Source: an uncultured Aquimarina sp. (GTDB taxonomy: Bacteria; Bacteroidota; Bacteroidia; Flavobacteriales; Flavobacteriaceae). Taken from it: 64,000 nucleotides of DNA. Positions 54,009 through 61,728 of this stretch are shown piece by piece. Within the stretch, counting starts at the first letter, position 1, and the number at the start of each line of letters is the position of its first letter. Location of the stretch: positions 62,001-126,000 of the forward strand of contig CANMSO010000002.1 in the NCBI GenBank assembly GCA_947500545.1, given 5' to 3'. A model generated the notes under the pieces. That model saw only the letters and a program-made list of their open reading frames with translations, was not told the DNA's origin and did no database searches. A program made the position numbers and the translations under genes.

Positions 54009-54846
54009 TTTCCTGCTTTTTATTATTTAGAACTGTAATAATTGATTCTTTGAAAGCTGATATGAACTTTTGTTTTTTAACTTCTTCCAAAGCTTCTATT
54101 GATAAAAAGGGATTTAAATCTTCAAGTTCAACCAATAATAATTTACCACTCTTAAGACGACAGGCATCAACACGTTGTATACCATGATTTATATTGTTCC
54201 ACTTAATAAATTTATTAGCAAACTCTAAATCTTGTTTTGTGGTAGTATACTCTTTTAAATCCCATCTTTTGGTCTTATCTGGGGCGTAGAGTGCATATTG
54301 AAATTCATGATCTATAAAATAAAAAGAGACTTCATATATGAAATCTATGAATGGCTGAATAATATAATCTTGAATATTCTCATTAATCAATTCTTTATAT
54401 GTTAGCGACTTCATACCAATAGAATCAGCACCATTCTTAAGTTTTAACATATATTTTTCTGATGGGGGTAATAATCCTATATCATTAAAAGATTCTACTG
54501 TTGGAATCACAGGATATTGCAGAGTTGTTAAATCTAATAAATGTTGTTTCCCTAGCATATCCGCTTTGCCAATCATCTCATTATATGTAACTACAGAGTT
54601 TGAATTTGCTCGTGACACAAAATCTTCGAAACATTGCTTGTAGTACATTACTGACCCCGTATTTCTGAAAATCACTATATCAACTAACTTTTCATAATTC
54701 TTGGAGTCTAAGGGATGACAAATCAATATTTCAAAATCATCTTTTAATTGAGAGATAATATATAAATCCTCCTTATAGTATTCTCTTCCATTTGCTGGGT
54801 AGAAGAAATCTGTTAGATATAATATTGAATTTTTATGAACGTTCAT
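53998..54846 (-). CDS. ATP-grasp-like protein
   Basis: 282 residues. The second half reads like an ATP-grasp ligase: LKLKNGADSIGMKSLTYKEL, IIQPFIDFIYEVSFYFIDHEFQYAL, then GIQRVDACRLKSGKLLLVELEDLNPFLSIE, where the closing Glu-x-Glu-x2-Asn would bind Mg-ATP. Such enzymes join a carboxylate to an amine, thiol or other nucleophile. The ligand partners are unknown. It is linked to aldo-keto reductase and epimerase genes and follows a CGNR regulator, so a small biosynthetic route is possible. Confidence 0.62.
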   Translation of the reverse strand: MNVHKNSILYLTDFFYPANGREYYKEDLYIISQLKDDFEILICHPLDSKNYEKLVDIVIFRNTGSVMYYKQCFEDFVSRANSNSVVTYNEMIGKADMLGKQHLLDLTTLQYPVIPTVESFNDIGLLPPSEKYMLKLKNGADSIGMKSLTYKELINENIQDYIIQPFIDFIYEVSFYFIDHEFQYALYAPDKTKRWDLKEYTTTKQDLEFANKFIKWNNINHGIQRVDACRLKSGKLLLVELEDLNPFLSIEALEEVKKQKFISAFKESIITVLNNKKQENGI

Positions 54847-54872
54847 TTACATTTTGCACCTATAATTATTTT

Positions 54873-55511
54873 CTATTTCGTTTTGTTCATTTTCCGTTTA
54901 TTGAACCTATTAACTTTATCTCTGTTGCCACAATCTTCCATTACACACCATTTTCTACTTAAATTTTTACTAGTATCATAGAATAACCACTCACAGGACG
55001 TACATTTCTTAATTCTCTTAATATCCATTTGAGTTAATCCATGGATTGTTGCATTATAAATTTCATGAACTACTCTTTCGAAAAATGAAAGACTATTGTC
55101 GTGAGAAAAAATGAACCTGCCATCATCAAATTTAATTTCTCTCCGACCTATTCTTTGTTTGGTTAGCTCATTCAAAAATTTTAAATCCTCATTTTTTGGA
55201 GATTCATTGTCTACAATTGAAGAAAACAATCTATAAATTACATCTCTAAACTCTTTAAGAAAGGTGATTTTTGTGCTTGCTTTATCAATATTCTGATCCA
55301 TTTCTTTGCGAAGCAACTCTGCTTCAGATGAATTCAATACTTTGACAATCTGACACCACGCTTCAAAATTCTCTATCGTGTCAAGCCACTCGTGAGGTTT
55401 TGGTCTATTTCTGTAACTAATAGTATTAGAAAAATCAAAACAAAGCGCTCCGCCAATTACTTTATAGGTTCCTTTATAATTTCCCGAATCTAATTTTATA
55501 CTTTTAACCAT
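54873..55511 (-). CDS. CGNR zinc-finger (ABATE-domain) regulator
   Basis: 212 residues. The N-terminal ABATE-like domain (GGALCFDFSNTISYRNRPKPHEWLDTIENFEAWCQ) is followed by the CGNR zinc finger: KKCTSCEWLFYDTSKNLSRKWCVMEDCGNRDKVNRFNKRK. Four Cys ligands are visible. These proteins are putative stress-linked transcription regulators. It leads the row with the ATP-grasp-like gene 26 bases downstream. Confidence 0.85.
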   Translation of the reverse strand: MVKSIKLDSGNYKGTYKVIGGALCFDFSNTISYRNRPKPHEWLDTIENFEAWCQIVKVLNSSEAELLRKEMDQNIDKASTKITFLKEFRDVIYRLFSSIVDNESPKNEDLKFLNELTKQRIGRREIKFDDGRFIFSHDNSLSFFERVVHEIYNATIHGLTQMDIKRIKKCTSCEWLFYDTSKNLSRKWCVMEDCGNRDKVNRFNKRKMNKTK

Positions 55512-55642
55512 CTAAATACATTTTATAGGTTAAAAGTATAAAAAATTATTGACTTACTAAAATGAGGTAGCTATAGAGATGTATCAAACATTCTATTTTA
55601 AGGCAATTGAATAAGTATAAGATTCAACTGAAATAGAAGCTA

Positions 55643-56140
55643 TTAGTCTACTTTGGATTTCTTCATAATTAAACCAATAATTAATGTAATGAATAATCCT
55701 AAAAAAGAAGTAGTTATAAACTCAATTATAGACATTACCCAAGCTTGCATCATTCCTTTACCATCCTCTATTTTCATAGGCACGTCTGGATGATGTATTT
55801 TGAATAATTCAACAGTTTCTTTAATAAAATCTGGTTCAATTACCGTTATAAGTATATATCGAAAAACACCCATAATCACTCCTGTAATTAACGATATACC
55901 AAATCCAATTTTTATTGCTTTGGCATAGGACATGAAACCATTATTTGCATTCTTATAGGTTATAAATCCATATATAAGAATAACTACTGTTATGATAATG
56001 TTTAAAAGACTAACCCACCAAGGAGTATCAATATAATTATTCATTGCATAAGAAATACCAAAAACAGCAAAGCTTAAAATAGTAAGGAACAAACCATATT
56101 TAATGATAATTTGTTTTATTGACGCACTTTTATTTTCCAT
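55643..56140 (-). CDS. DUF4199 membrane protein
   Basis: 165 residues with four hydrophobic segments and the DUF4199 pattern: GFMSYAKAIKIGFGISLITGVIMGVFRYILITVIEPDF, QAWVMSIIEFITTSFLGLFITLIIGLIMKK. A Bacteroidota family with no known function. It ends a three-gene leftward run that begins with the second copy of the alpha/beta hydrolase. Confidence 0.82.
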   Translation of the reverse strand: MENKSASIKQIIIKYGLFLTILSFAVFGISYAMNNYIDTPWWVSLLNIIITVVILIYGFITYKNANNGFMSYAKAIKIGFGISLITGVIMGVFRYILITVIEPDFIKETVELFKIHHPDVPMKIEDGKGMMQAWVMSIIEFITTSFLGLFITLIIGLIMKKSKVD

Positions 56141-56149
56141 ATTATTAAA

Positions 56150-56356
56150 CTAAACGTTATTACTTATTTTCTTTGGTTTCATTGGTATTAGAAATGCAGC
56201 TAAAAGCATAATAATGCCACCATAAATTAAAAACCAATGTTCTGAATTGGGTAGATTTGAGAAAGGCCTAAATCCTGTAATTATTAGTGCATTTGCAATT
56301 GCTATCCAATATATTCTTCTCTTAAACTTCGTTTTTATACTTTTTCGAATGTCCAT
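56150..56356 (-). CDS. Small two-segment membrane protein
   Basis: 68 residues: a basic start (MDIRKSIKTKFKRRIYW), two hydrophobic segments (18-30 and 40-58) and a basic tail. Not recognised. It begins 4 bases after the hydrolase gene and is followed by the DUF4199 gene, so it is probably expressed with both. Confidence 0.55.
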   Translation of the reverse strand: MDIRKSIKTKFKRRIYWIAIANALIITGFRPFSNLPNSEHWFLIYGGIIMLLAAFLIPMKPKKISNNV

Positions 56357-56360
56357 AATT

Positions 56361-57695
56361 TTATTTTTTAGTATAAACTTTAGTTAAAAAATCAATTACG
56401 GCAGTCCAATATTCTTCTGCTCCTTTTTGACCTGTCCAAAGTGCTCGTGAGCCATGAAAACCATTTGATTTTGGGATAAATTGTAGTTGATTTTGTTTCA
56501 GTTTAGAATTATCAACTAACGTTTTTAGGGTTTCGACTTCTTGTTTTGATGATGTTACGAGGAAAGGCTTTCCAATTTTTGAAAACACAGTAGCTAATGA
56601 TTCCTTTGTGTCACCAAAATAATCACCAGGACTAAAAGAAATGGAAGCATTTACCTTATCATTCTTTAAAGACTCGAACAGAACTAAACTTGAAGAATAT
56701 GAGCTTCCCCAAATGGTTATTTTCTTGTTATATTTTTTGTGTAAAAAGTTAATTGCGGCATCGATATCTTGTTGTACATCTGTAAAATCAGTTGCCAATT
56801 CTTTTTCTTTAGCCCGTTGAAAGGTATTATTAGATTTCCCTGCAAAATCACCTCCTGAACGTTGGTCGATGGCAAGACAATTATAACCCAACTCGTTTAG
56901 TTTAGGTGCAATATCTGCGTATTCAAACTTATTATAGCCCGCCTGATGACACAATAAAATAACTGGCTTATCCTTATCAACTTCATATAAATTACCAGCT
57001 ATTAAAAGACCGTCATTTGACTTAAATTCTATTTCCTTGTAAGGGTGTTTTTTTGCTAATTCCCCTATAACTGGCTGTTGTACACTTTGCTTCATTTGCT
57101 TTTGCGCTTCCATCTCTTGTTTGATAAGGTTTTCAATCAATTCGATTCTAACAATTTTCCCTGTTTCATCAAAATAGATAAATGATTCACTAACCCCAAG
57201 TGCTTCAAAATCGTACTTTACTTTTGCTTTTCCATTCTCATTTTTGAGAACCGTCATGCTAATCAGTTTTGGAAGTTGTTTGACTATATTATTTATTACG
57301 GTCGGTGTATTAGCAACTGGTATAGGATCGAACTTTAACTCAGGACTTAAATGCTGATTTAAGGCAGTCACATCCTTTTCAGTGAGGCTTTTTGCAAAAG
57401 CACCTACTTGCTTTGAATAATCTTGAGCTACAACACTTATACTAGTGCAAAGAGCAATTATTAGAATTGATACTGTTTTTGAAGTTTTACCACTAAGTTT
57501 TTTCAATAAAAACGGAATGGACATTAAAAATGCACCTAACAAGAACAGATAGCTGGGAAGATTTTCTTCTACAAAATGACCAACCTGCAATACCCCGAAA
57601 ATTTTTGAGATTATGATTGCAGCTCCAGAAATAATTAATAGGATTCCTGTTTTTTGAATTGTTTTGTAATCTTTAAATCGTTTGGAATTTTTCAT
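56361..57695 (-). CDS. Membrane-anchored alpha/beta hydrolase, copy 2
   Basis: 444 residues with the same layout as the protein at 22.9-24.2 kb: two N-terminal membrane segments, an internal signal-like stretch ending VVAQDYSKQ, an NTF2-like domain (PVANTPTVINNIVKQLPKL), and a dienelactone-hydrolase-like domain with ILLCHQAGYNKFEYADIAP, AIDQRSGGDFAG and the nucleophile in WGSSYSSSLVLFE. Much of the sequence is shared word for word between copies. It heads a run with two small membrane proteins. Its start codon is in the stem of a possible mRNA hairpin. Confidence 0.75.
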   Translation of the reverse strand: MKNSKRFKDYKTIQKTGILLIISGAAIIISKIFGVLQVGHFVEENLPSYLFLLGAFLMSIPFLLKKLSGKTSKTVSILIIALCTSISVVAQDYSKQVGAFAKSLTEKDVTALNQHLSPELKFDPIPVANTPTVINNIVKQLPKLISMTVLKNENGKAKVKYDFEALGVSESFIYFDETGKIVRIELIENLIKQEMEAQKQMKQSVQQPVIGELAKKHPYKEIEFKSNDGLLIAGNLYEVDKDKPVILLCHQAGYNKFEYADIAPKLNELGYNCLAIDQRSGGDFAGKSNNTFQRAKEKELATDFTDVQQDIDAAINFLHKKYNKKITIWGSSYSSSLVLFESLKNDKVNASISFSPGDYFGDTKESLATVFSKIGKPFLVTSSKQEVETLKTLVDNSKLKQNQLQFIPKSNGFHGSRALWTGQKGAEEYWTAVIDFLTKVYTKK

Positions 57696-57725
57696 ACTAT
57701 TATTTTTTTGTTTTCAAATAGTATG
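57693..57725 (-). promoter_or_regulatory. Inverted repeat that buries the start codon of hydrolase copy 2
   Basis: CATACTATT at 57,693-57,701 and AATAGTATG at 57,717-57,725 are a perfect 9-base inverted repeat with a 15-base A/T-rich loop. In the leftward mRNA the start AUG is the last three bases of the 3' arm, so folding would hide it. Confidence 0.5.
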
Positions 57726-58119
57726 TTACAAGATGGCCGTAAGAATTACACTTTTATAAATTTATTTTGAGAATTGCTGATTTCATGTGGGTTTATAGTA
57801 AAAAGTATTCTTCGGAAAAATTAGTTCTTCGCGCTATTGATCAATACTTCAGTTTCAGCTTTATATTTTTGCAACAGAAGCTATGCCGTGTGATATGGAT
57901 GGAAGTAGAGCGATACTTTTGTGTTTGATAAATTTATGAGTTTTGCAAAATTCTATTTTAAATCTTCTATAGATCTGAGCAAATCTTCATACGTAATTTA
58001 GTAAGGTTTTGGTCTTTTATCAATTATTCCCTTACCTAAAGCAGATAGCTTGTTCATTAATGAGGTTTGTTTACAAAATTTAAATAGCACTTGAAATATT
58101 AAACTTATTCTTGTGGTTG
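57726..58119. other. Intergenic region without a recognised gene
   Basis: About 390 bases between the hydrolase copy 2 gene and the GNAT gene. A leftward frame near 57,960-58,090 gives a short peptide-like piece (NKLSALGKGIIDKRPKPY, stop, ITYEDLLRSIEDL) that may be the remains of a gene, but it was not identified. Confidence 0.4.
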
Positions 58120-58587
58120 TTAAGTGTTATTGATTTTTTTTACCATTGTTATATCACACCTTGGCGAGATTGGTTTTTGGTCTGTAATTTCAAATCCAAA
58201 ACTAGCATAAAGGTTTTGTGCAGAAATCATTAAAATAGATGTTTCAAGAACAATAGTTGAGGCTCCCTTTTTTAAGGCAATTTCAATTAATCTAATCAAG
58301 ATTTCTTTGCCATATCCATTTCTTCGATGTAATTTATGTACATACATTTTTCTGATTTTAAAGCACCTCTCACTGATTTTTTTTAATGCCCCTGTGGCAA
58401 TTATAGTATCGGTGTTATCTTCTATTATCAAAAATGCCCCTTCGTTATCAAGGTATTCTTTTTTCAAATTCATTAAATCCGATTCGGATGTATCTGGAGA
58501 GAACTCGAACCTGAATTCTTTCAGCACAGTTTTAACCAACCGAATGATTTTATCGGTGTCTTTATGAGTTGCGTTGCGAATGTTCAT
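58120..58587 (-). CDS. GNAT-family N-acetyltransferase
   Basis: 155 residues, complete GNAT fold. The acetyl-CoA binding loop is RRNGYGKEILIRLIEIA (motif Arg/Gln-x2-Gly-x-Gly/Ala), preceded by IRKMYVHKLH and followed by LYASFGFEITDQK. The substrate is not predictable. Its start lies inside the end of the sigma-factor partner gene (26-base overlap), so the three genes are probably one operon. Confidence 0.85.
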   Translation of the reverse strand: MNIRNATHKDTDKIIRLVKTVLKEFRFEFSPDTSESDLMNLKKEYLDNEGAFLIIEDNTDTIIATGALKKISERCFKIRKMYVHKLHRRNGYGKEILIRLIEIALKKGASTIVLETSILMISAQNLYASFGFEITDQKPISPRCDITMVKKINNT

Positions 58588-59233
58588 TTTCTTCGATGTC
58601 TTCTAGATTGGATTTCAAATGATTCAAGTAATTTCCAAACTTAATTTTCTGCTCATAGCGGTTCATAAAAAATGACAAAACAATGCCTAAGACTACTATC
58701 AAAACTGTCATTAAAACAATTTCAACCGTATCTGTAAAGATTTCCTTTTTATTATTGATAATATAGAATATCCACCCTAATGCCAAAGAATTGAATACAA
58801 CGCCAGAATAGATATTAAGCTTTATTGTTTTGTCCATAATGTCGATAAACTTCTTTAATGATTCCTTTACGCTGACCGCTTTGGTCTCAAAATGTTTTAT
58901 CTTAAGAAATGCCCTAAAATTCCATGAAAGCATTCCAGCTAAAAAAATAATTACAGTGGCCAAGAAAGCTCGAATGTCCGAAAGGCTGAAAATGCCTTCG
59001 TAAAAAGTTATTTTCTCAGGTTCTATAAAAGAGCCCACCAATACACCAACGCAAAGAATCAAGGAAAGACCCCCCAAGAAAAATTTCAAGAACATTACTC
59101 GTTTTATTTTGGTCAGCACCGTTTTTGAATCTTTCTTTATGGATTTGGCAACTACGAATTCATCCACATGCTCTTTCGAAATGGTTTTCTCTATTACCAC
59201 ATCCCAAACTGATTTTAATTCTAATAGTTCCAT
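58562..59233 (-). CDS. Membrane partner of ECF sigma factor, pair 2
   Basis: 223 residues with the same start as the pair-1 partner (MELLELKSVWDVV) and four hydrophobic segments in two hairpins (about 46-68, 83-105, 143-160, 168-190), then a charged tail. One base separates it from the sigma factor gene. The shared layout of both pairs argues that this protein regulates its sigma factor, though no known anti-sigma domain can be named. Confidence 0.55.
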   Translation of the reverse strand: MELLELKSVWDVVIEKTISKEHVDEFVVAKSIKKDSKTVLTKIKRVMFLKFFLGGLSLILCVGVLVGSFIEPEKITFYEGIFSLSDIRAFLATVIIFLAGMLSWNFRAFLKIKHFETKAVSVKESLKKFIDIMDKTIKLNIYSGVVFNSLALGWIFYIINNKKEIFTDTVEIVLMTVLIVVLGIVLSFFMNRYEQKIKFGNYLNHLKSNLEDIEENEHSQRNS

Positions 59234-59234
59234 T

Positions 59235-59735
59235 CTAATTTTTATTTATATTTTTTGAAAGCTTTGTTTTTATCCGATTCATTTTTACACGAACATAATT
59301 TTGTGAGATACCCACAATTTCTGCAATTTCTTCATTGCTTTTTTCGTCTAAATGTAACATCACAATAGCTTTCTCTACGTCGTTTAGGTTTGCGATTGCC
59401 TGATGCATTAACCCCATTTTTTCATCTTGAAATTCTTTTGAGTTTCCTTCCAAAGACTCTTTAAATATATTTGTCTGAAAGAATAATTGTCGCTTTTTCT
59501 TTGCTTTCCTAAAGTCCTGAATAGCAACATTGATTGCCACACGATACATCCAGGTTGAAAATTTAGAATCTCCTCTAAAAGATGGATATGATTTCCATAA
59601 CTGGATTAATATTTCCTGAAACAAATCTTTTCTGTATTCTTCGTTATCGCAGTACATCCTACATACTTTGTGGATGATACCCTGTGATTCCTTAACACGT
59701 TTTGAAAATTCTTGTTCTTGATTTGTTGTTTTCAA
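59235..59735 (-). CDS. ECF-type RNA polymerase sigma factor, pair 2
   Basis: 166 residues with region 2 (CDNEEYRKDLFQEILIQLWKSYPSFRGDSKFSTWMYRVAINVAIQDF) and region 4 (VEKAIVMLHLDEKSNEEIAEIVGISQNYVRVKMNRIKTKL). Closely similar to the sigma factor at 29.3-29.8 kb. It leads an operon with a membrane partner and an acetyltransferase next to the integrase end of the element. Confidence 0.88.
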   Translation of the reverse strand: MKTTNQEQEFSKRVKESQGIIHKVCRMYCDNEEYRKDLFQEILIQLWKSYPSFRGDSKFSTWMYRVAINVAIQDFRKAKKKRQLFFQTNIFKESLEGNSKEFQDEKMGLMHQAIANLNDVEKAIVMLHLDEKSNEEIAEIVGISQNYVRVKMNRIKTKLSKNINKN

Positions 59736-59917
59736 TATTGAGTAGGTCTTTTTTATTTACATATATAATTTTAAAAGTTAGGAGCATTCTCAAATACACC
59801 AGACTAATTAATCTCGTTAGTGAATATTTATTCTTGATAATTACAGTTATCACGGATTTTTTTACTTTTAGGATTAGTCATTTTATGAAAATAGACTTTG
59901 CATTACGATAAATTACA

Positions 59918-61132
59918 CTAAAAATTCACGACACTATCTAAAGCATCATCAGCATCTTTATGTATAAAGTTGGCTTGGTAGCTTATGGTTGTTTTTAAAT
60001 CGCTGTGTCGGTAGAGTTTTTGAAGCATTTTAATTGGGATTTTATCTTCAGATAGATTTCCAAAACTATGACGTGCAATGTGCATTGTCACTTTCTTCTT
60101 AACTTTTGCTTTCTTGGCTACTTCAACTAGGTATTTGTTGAATTTTTTTGTGGCTGTTTTGGTTTTAGCATAAACGTCCTTGGCATTTTTAAGGTCAGCC
60201 TTTTTCAGTTCTGGAAAGACAAAATCTTCATCACCTCGCTTGTTATTCCTATAATAGTCTAAGATGGATAATGCTTTTTCGGGAATTTTAAGAGAAAGCA
60301 ATTTTGAATTTTTATTCATTCTGTAGTGTAATCTTTCGTCATAAATATCAGACCACCTTATTTCAAGAACATCCGCAGCTCTAATACCTGCAAAATAAAA
60401 ACTGAATAACCAAACATTACGAGCGTGAGTTTCACTAGGAGTGAGGTTTTTTACGGTTTCGAACGCTACTATATCTTGCTTATTGAGCCCTATTTTTTCA
60501 GTTTCTGGAAACTTAATTCTAATCTTATCAGAACCGAAAGGGTAGAGTTTTCTATCTACTAAGCCCATTTTTATCGCCCTATTATAGATAGTTCTAATAA
60601 CTACAAGGTTGTTTACTATTGACCTTTCTGAGAGATTAAATTCTTTTTTCAAATAGATTTTAAATTTCCTCAAAAATGGCTCGTTAATTTCGGGAAAGGT
60701 TAATTGCTTAGATTTATTAAAATTTATGACGTGATTTACACGGACTTTATCTGCGGAAAGTTGGGCAAGTTTATTGTTTGCTTCAAGTTCAAAAAGAAAA
60801 TCACTTGCAACTTCATAAAAGGTACTTGATTTAGAGTCAGAATATAGAGACTCTTTAATCTGATTTGCCGAGTAGTCTTTTTTCTCGGATTGCAAATCAA
60901 CAAGCGCTTTATTCACTTCTAACAGTTTTGTTGCTAACAAATTATTCAATCTAACCGAATTGGGATTCGACTTCTTGACTCTTAGTTTATTTTCGTCCCA
61001 ATCCTTCAAATCAATATAATGACCTATGTAGTGATATGTGGATTTCCGATTTTTAGTAATTCGTATTGCTAAAGGGTATAGCCCCTCTTTATTCACCTTT
61101 TTTCTTACCACAATTTTTGCATTCGATGCCAT
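59918..61132 (-). CDS. int: Tyrosine recombinase (ICE integrase)
   Basis: 404 residues from MASNAKIVVRKKVN. N-terminal Arm-type DNA-binding domain, phage_int_SAM_5-like core-binding domain (~105-200) and a catalytic domain with all expected residues: Arg251 (FAGIRAADVLEIRW), His351-x2-Arg354 (HIARHSFG), His376 (LYRHSDLKTT) and Tyr385 (ISYQANF). This is the Bacteroidota family that integrates into tRNA 3' ends. The gene is 155 bases from the tRNA-Leu fragment. An ATG 19 codons upstream exists, but the chosen start begins the conserved domain. Confidence 0.92.
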   Translation of the reverse strand: MASNAKIVVRKKVNKEGLYPLAIRITKNRKSTYHYIGHYIDLKDWDENKLRVKKSNPNSVRLNNLLATKLLEVNKALVDLQSEKKDYSANQIKESLYSDSKSSTFYEVASDFLFELEANNKLAQLSADKVRVNHVINFNKSKQLTFPEINEPFLRKFKIYLKKEFNLSERSIVNNLVVIRTIYNRAIKMGLVDRKLYPFGSDKIRIKFPETEKIGLNKQDIVAFETVKNLTPSETHARNVWLFSFYFAGIRAADVLEIRWSDIYDERLHYRMNKNSKLLSLKIPEKALSILDYYRNNKRGDEDFVFPELKKADLKNAKDVYAKTKTATKKFNKYLVEVAKKAKVKKKVTMHIARHSFGNLSEDKIPIKMLQKLYRHSDLKTTISYQANFIHKDADDALDSVVNF

Positions 61133-61168
61133 ACCTTTAAAATTAAGGTTGTAAAGGTAAACATTTTT

Positions 61169-61188
61169 GGTACAACATAGGTACAACA
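61169..61188 (+). repeat. Direct repeat GGTACAACA, possible integrase arm sites
   Basis: Two copies of GGTACAACA lie at 61,169-61,177 and 61,180-61,188, 11 bases apart from start to start, between the integrase start and the att site. This is where arm-type binding sites of a tyrosine recombinase are expected. Confidence 0.4.
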
Positions 61189-61240
61189 AATAATGATTTT
61201 AGATGCTATCAAATAGAATCAATTAAAATTAAATTATTGT

Positions 61241-61254
61241 TAATCAATTGATTA
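61241..61254. repeat. Perfect 14-base palindrome near the att site
   Basis: TAATCAATTGATTA is a perfect palindrome about 35 bases from the tRNA fragment. It may be a binding site for a recombination accessory protein such as Xis or an integrase repressor. Confidence 0.35.
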
Positions 61255-61286
61255 TAAGTATAATTAATATATTTTGATGTTAAAAT

Positions 61287-61343
61287 CGTTGGATTCAAAA
61301 TCCAGTGACTTCGGTCGTGTGGGTTCGATTCCCACCTCGAGTA
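61287..61343 (+). tRNA. Truncated tRNA-Leu(CAA), 3' half, at the element's right att site
   Basis: The fragment holds the anticodon arm (TTGGA, loop TTCAAAA with anticodon CAA, TCCAG), the long variable arm typical of tRNA-Leu, the T arm (GTGGG-TTCGATT-CCCAC) and the acceptor 3' strand CTCGAGT plus A. The 5' acceptor strand and D arm are missing; upstream bases are AT-rich element DNA. CCA is not encoded. This is the copy left when an element integrates into the tRNA 3' end; the restored tRNA should be at the left end of the element. Confidence 0.8.
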
Positions 61344-61347
61344 CTAG

Positions 61348-61384
61348 AAACCCTGATAAGCATCTGTTTATCAGGGTTTTTTGT
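61348..61384 (+). terminator. Strong rho-independent terminator after the tRNA fragment
   Basis: AAACCCTGATAA, a 7-base loop and TTATCAGGGTTT form a long stem followed by a T-run. It once ended the tRNA-Leu transcript and now shields the injection-system locus from transcription out of the element. Confidence 0.88.
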
Positions 61385-61388
61385 TGTA

Positions 61389-61728
61389 ATAGCTACAAAA
61401 GATCATAGTATTTTATACATTTAATTACACATTTTAAGCTATTTTTTCTTTATAATCCCAAAATCGTTCTCTGCTTTTCAAATTTTAAATGGTCGTACCA
61501 CATTTTGATATTCCTTTACTTTTAAACTTAATTGTTTTTCCAGCTTCGCTACCCTTGTTGTACAACAATTTTACTGCCAACTTCCTATTGTCGGAAATGT
61601 TATAGTCTGTCGATTTTGTACAACTATTTTGTCGGAAATATTAACAGATTTGCCGGACTTGTTCTAGCCTTGACATAGCATTGCCCGCTACCTTTGATAC
61701 AACAAAATTAATAAACCTAGAGTATATT
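61389..61728. other. Leader region of the injection-system locus
   Basis: 340 bases without a gene between the tRNA terminator and the first structural gene. It contains the two-part direct repeat listed separately and should hold the promoter of the locus; no clear -33/-7 pair was found. Confidence 0.5.
61558..61639 (+). repeat. Two-part direct repeat upstream of the injection-system genes
   Basis: TTGTACAAC[A/T]ATTTT occurs at 61,558-61,572 and 61,616-61,630. TTGTCGGAAAT occurs at 61,588-61,598 and 61,629-61,639. In the first copy the parts are 15 bases apart; in the second they overlap by two bases. The pair lies 90-170 bases before the first structural gene. Confidence 0.6.

Larger units (their letters stand above)
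1..61343. mobile_element. Integrative and conjugative element, right-hand part (left end outside the window)
   Basis: A Bacteroidota-type transfer operon, RteC, a replication module, variable cargo and a tyrosine integrase lie in one block that ends at a 3' tRNA-Leu fragment. The integrase points away from the tRNA fragment and stands next to it, as is usual for tRNA-targeting elements. The relaxase genes and the left att site are not in the window, so the element is larger than 61 kb. A scar near 47.7 kb suggests a composite made of two elements. The boundary is inferred from the tRNA fragment, not from a visible pair of att repeats. Confidence 0.75.

Noticed and set aside
57950..58090. Small antitoxin-like gene on the minus strand
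   Set aside because: The frame is interrupted by a stop and could not be tied to a family.
61255..61343. Intact tRNA-Leu gene
   Set aside because: No D arm or 5' acceptor strand pairing with CTCGAGT can be found upstream of the anticodon arm.
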